A stretch of DNA of 7,282 nucleotides, from assembly GCA_964012715.1 (NCBI GenBank), contig CAXGUG010000130.1, positions 1 to 7,282 of the forward strand, given 5' to 3'. The notes under the pieces are model-generated. The model did not search any database, was not told the origin of the DNA, and saw only the letters and a list, made by a program, of their open reading frames with translations. A program made the position numbers and the translations under genes. The DNA comes from UBA1479 sp964012715. GTDB lineage: Bacteria > Pseudomonadota > Alphaproteobacteria > Rhodospirillales > Casp-alpha2. Shown here in pieces: positions 5,951-7,282 of the stretch (position 1 is its first letter; each line of letters opens with the position of its first letter).

Positions 5951-6895
5951 CTAAAGATCCAGCGTGATCGTCCCCGCCGCACGGGACACGCAGGCCGTCC
6001 ACATGGTCTGCCGCTCCTCCTGCGATAGAACCATATCCGCGTGCTCGGGCGCACCGTCGAGATAACGGACCTTACATTCGCCGCAGACGCCGCCCCGGCA
6101 GGAATTGGGAACATCGACCCCCGCCGCCGACAAAGCATCCAGGGCAGTTTCCTCTTTCCCGACGTGCAGAACCTTGCCGCTCGACGACAATACGATCTCG
6201 AACGCTTGGCCCTTCTCGACCTTGGCCTGCGTCACGCCGGCGAAGCGTTCCAGTTCGACCGCCCGCCCCCATTTCCGACCAGCCTCGACCACGGAGTCCA
6301 AGAGGGGCCCGGGACCGCAGGTGTAGATTTCCGCATCCGATGGCAAGGATCGGACGAAGGCATCAATGTCGAAACGTTTTGTGGGGTCTCCACCGTCACA
6401 ATGAACCGTGACGTTCTCAATCCCGGCAAGCGCCGCCGCTTCGCCCAGGAACGGCAACCGCACTTCTTCCCGACCCAGGAACAACAGGCGAAACGCCCGC
6501 CCCTGCGCCTTCATTCGGTGCGCCATCGCCAACAGCGGCGTCACACCGATGCCCCCAGCGACCAGAACGACCGGCGCATCGCCGTCGCGCAGCAGGAACT
6601 TGTTGCGCGGATAAGAGATATAGAGGCGCTGCCCGACAATCAGGTCATGCATGGCCCGTGACCCGCCGCGCGATTGCGGCTCCAACAGAACCGCCAAACG
6701 GTAGTGGCCAAGATTGGCCGGATCGGAGCAGATGGAATAGTGCCTGATCAGCCCATCCGGCAGGTAGACCGCAACATGGGCCCCCGGCTCGAACGAAGGC
6801 AGGTCGGGCTTCTTTGCGTGTCGAAGGACGAATGATCGAACATCCGGGGTCAGATCCTCGACCGCCTCCACCACCACGGGCATTTTCAAGTTCAT
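5951..6895 (-). CDS. VanB/phthalate dioxygenase reductase-type 2Fe-2S flavoprotein
   Basis: A 314-residue cytoplasmic oxidoreductase that should pass electrons from NAD(P)H through a flavin to a 2Fe-2S cluster and on to a partner enzyme. The domains run as in VanB and phthalate dioxygenase reductase. The flavin-binding barrel has RHYSICSDP (51-59). The nucleotide-binding domain has AGGIGVTPLL (113-122) and YTCGPGPLL (191-199), followed by ELERF (214-218). The C-terminal plant-type ferredoxin has cluster ligands C266, C271, C274 and C302 (spacing 4, 2, 27) and ends CVSRAAGTITLDL. Length and architecture are full. ATG 6895 is chosen; AAGG (6906-6909) lies 10 nt upstream and overlaps the stop of the MOSC gene, suggesting coupled translation. 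No oxygenase subunit is visible here, so the adjacent MOSC protein is the natural electron acceptor. A reductase for an oxygenase encoded elsewhere is the alternative. Confidence 0.92.
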   Translation of the reverse strand: MNLKMPVVVEAVEDLTPDVRSFVLRHAKKPDLPSFEPGAHVAVYLPDGLIRHYSICSDPANLGHYRLAVLLEPQSRGGSRAMHDLIVGQRLYISYPRNKFLLRDGDAPVVLVAGGIGVTPLLAMAHRMKAQGRAFRLLFLGREEVRLPFLGEAAALAGIENVTVHCDGGDPTKRFDIDAFVRSLPSDAEIYTCGPGPLLDSVVEAGRKWGRAVELERFAGVTQAKVEKGQAFEIVLSSSGKVLHVGKEETALDALSAAGVDVPNSCRGGVCGECKVRYLDGAPEHADMVLSQEERQTMWTACVSRAAGTITLDL

Positions 6896-6907
6896 CGCCG
6901 GAACGCC

Positions 6908-7282
6908 TTAGATCGGTTCGATCTTGTCGCCGGGCCGGATCGTTCCACCGGAGACGATTTCACAGTTCAGGCCCGAGCGGTTGAGCAAGAGATTGAACAA
7001 ATCCATCTCCAGCAGTTCATCCAGATACTTGCAGGGTCGGTTGAGGCGACCGCCGTACAAAACCGTCTCCCCGACCTTGAACCGCTTGCCGACCAGGTGG
7101 TTGACCGGTGTGTCGGTGACGGTGAGGTTGCGGCGCGTCAGTTCCGGCGTCAGGTCGATGCCGTGATCCCGCTTCAGGGCGTCCAGCGTCTCCATTTCGA
7201 TCAAGGTCACCTGGCGGTCGGCAGCGGGCTTGTGGGAATAGGTGCCGGTGCCCGAAAGATAACGGTCGCCGTCGATTCCCTT
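6908..7282 (-). CDS. MOSC domain-containing protein (5' end outside window)
   Basis: The frame is open to the right edge, so the gene is truncated there; 124 residues and the stop are visible. They cover most of a MOSC domain, a fold that binds molybdenum cofactor. The family pattern is clear: GIDGDRYLSGTGTYS (2-16 of the visible part), RQVTLIEMETLDAL (23-36), the Arg-Arg-Asn segment TRRNLTV (49-55), and PCKYLDEL with C84, the likely Mo-ligating or cofactor-binding cysteine. The C-terminal strand motif GTIRPGDKI (113-121) follows. A GTG at 7210 could be read as a start but would remove the conserved first third of the domain. Related MOSC proteins (YcbX, YiiM, mARC) reduce N-hydroxylated compounds or act in cofactor sulphur transfer. 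The reductase gene follows after 12 bp, so the two are very likely one operon and one electron-transfer system. Confidence 0.88.
   Translation of the reverse strand, partial: KGIDGDRYLSGTGTYSHKPAADRQVTLIEMETLDALKRDHGIDLTPELTRRNLTVTDTPVNHLVGKRFKVGETVLYGGRLNRPCKYLDELLEMDLFNLLLNRSGLNCEIVSGGTIRPGDKIEPI

Noticed and set aside
5942..5960. GATC-CTAAA-GATC mini-repeat at the lipoprotein/reductase junction as a terminator
   Set aside because: A 4-bp stem without a T-run is too weak to be called.
6041..6661. 206-residue plus-strand frame opposite the reductase
   Set aside because: It is antisense to a gene with complete catalytic motifs; composition is that of a complementary-strand shadow in GC-rich DNA.

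Overview
The window is GC-rich chromosomal DNA with third codon positions dominated by G and C. Its UvrA, VanB-type reductase, DUF1223 and MOSC proteins look like those of Alphaproteobacteria, perhaps a Rhodospirillales-like lineage. The lineage is inferred from protein flavour alone. There are no insertion sequences, tRNA or rRNA genes, CRISPR arrays or phage genes.

Left part (1-474): no convincing protein gene. A strong intrinsic terminator at 34-62 points leftward, so something on the minus strand ends there although uvrA starts rightward at 475. The minus strand from about 267 to 62 can be folded by hand into a closed rod-like structure with a 6-bp closing stem, small side hairpins and a long apical hairpin. 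This suggests a small structured RNA (6S-like in general shape, identity unproven). Between it and uvrA lies an AT-rich, repeat-bearing divergent promoter region.

Centre (475-4534): uvrA (nucleotide excision repair) on the plus strand converges, with a 7-bp gap, on a minus-strand gene for a membrane CDP-alcohol phosphatidyltransferase. Upstream of that gene, also on the minus strand, is a 111-residue protein of unknown function.

Right part (4535-7282): a 17-bp perfect inverted repeat and a good sigma-70-like promoter occupy the divergent region before a plus-strand pair. The pair encodes a secreted DUF1223 thioredoxin-like protein with a CYSC motif and a cysteine-containing lipoprotein, so it probably works in the envelope. 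It converges, with a 2-bp gap, on a minus-strand pair: a MOSC-domain protein (cut by the window's right edge) followed by a VanB/phthalate-dioxygenase-reductase-type flavoprotein with a C-terminal plant-type 2Fe-2S domain. The MOSC and reductase genes are 12 bp apart and probably form a molybdenum-cofactor enzyme with its own electron-transfer partner, a split analogue of the mARC/YcbX arrangement.

Most of the window is ordinary. The items most worth a second look are the putative minus-strand RNA, the MOSC-reductase pair and the operator-like palindrome.
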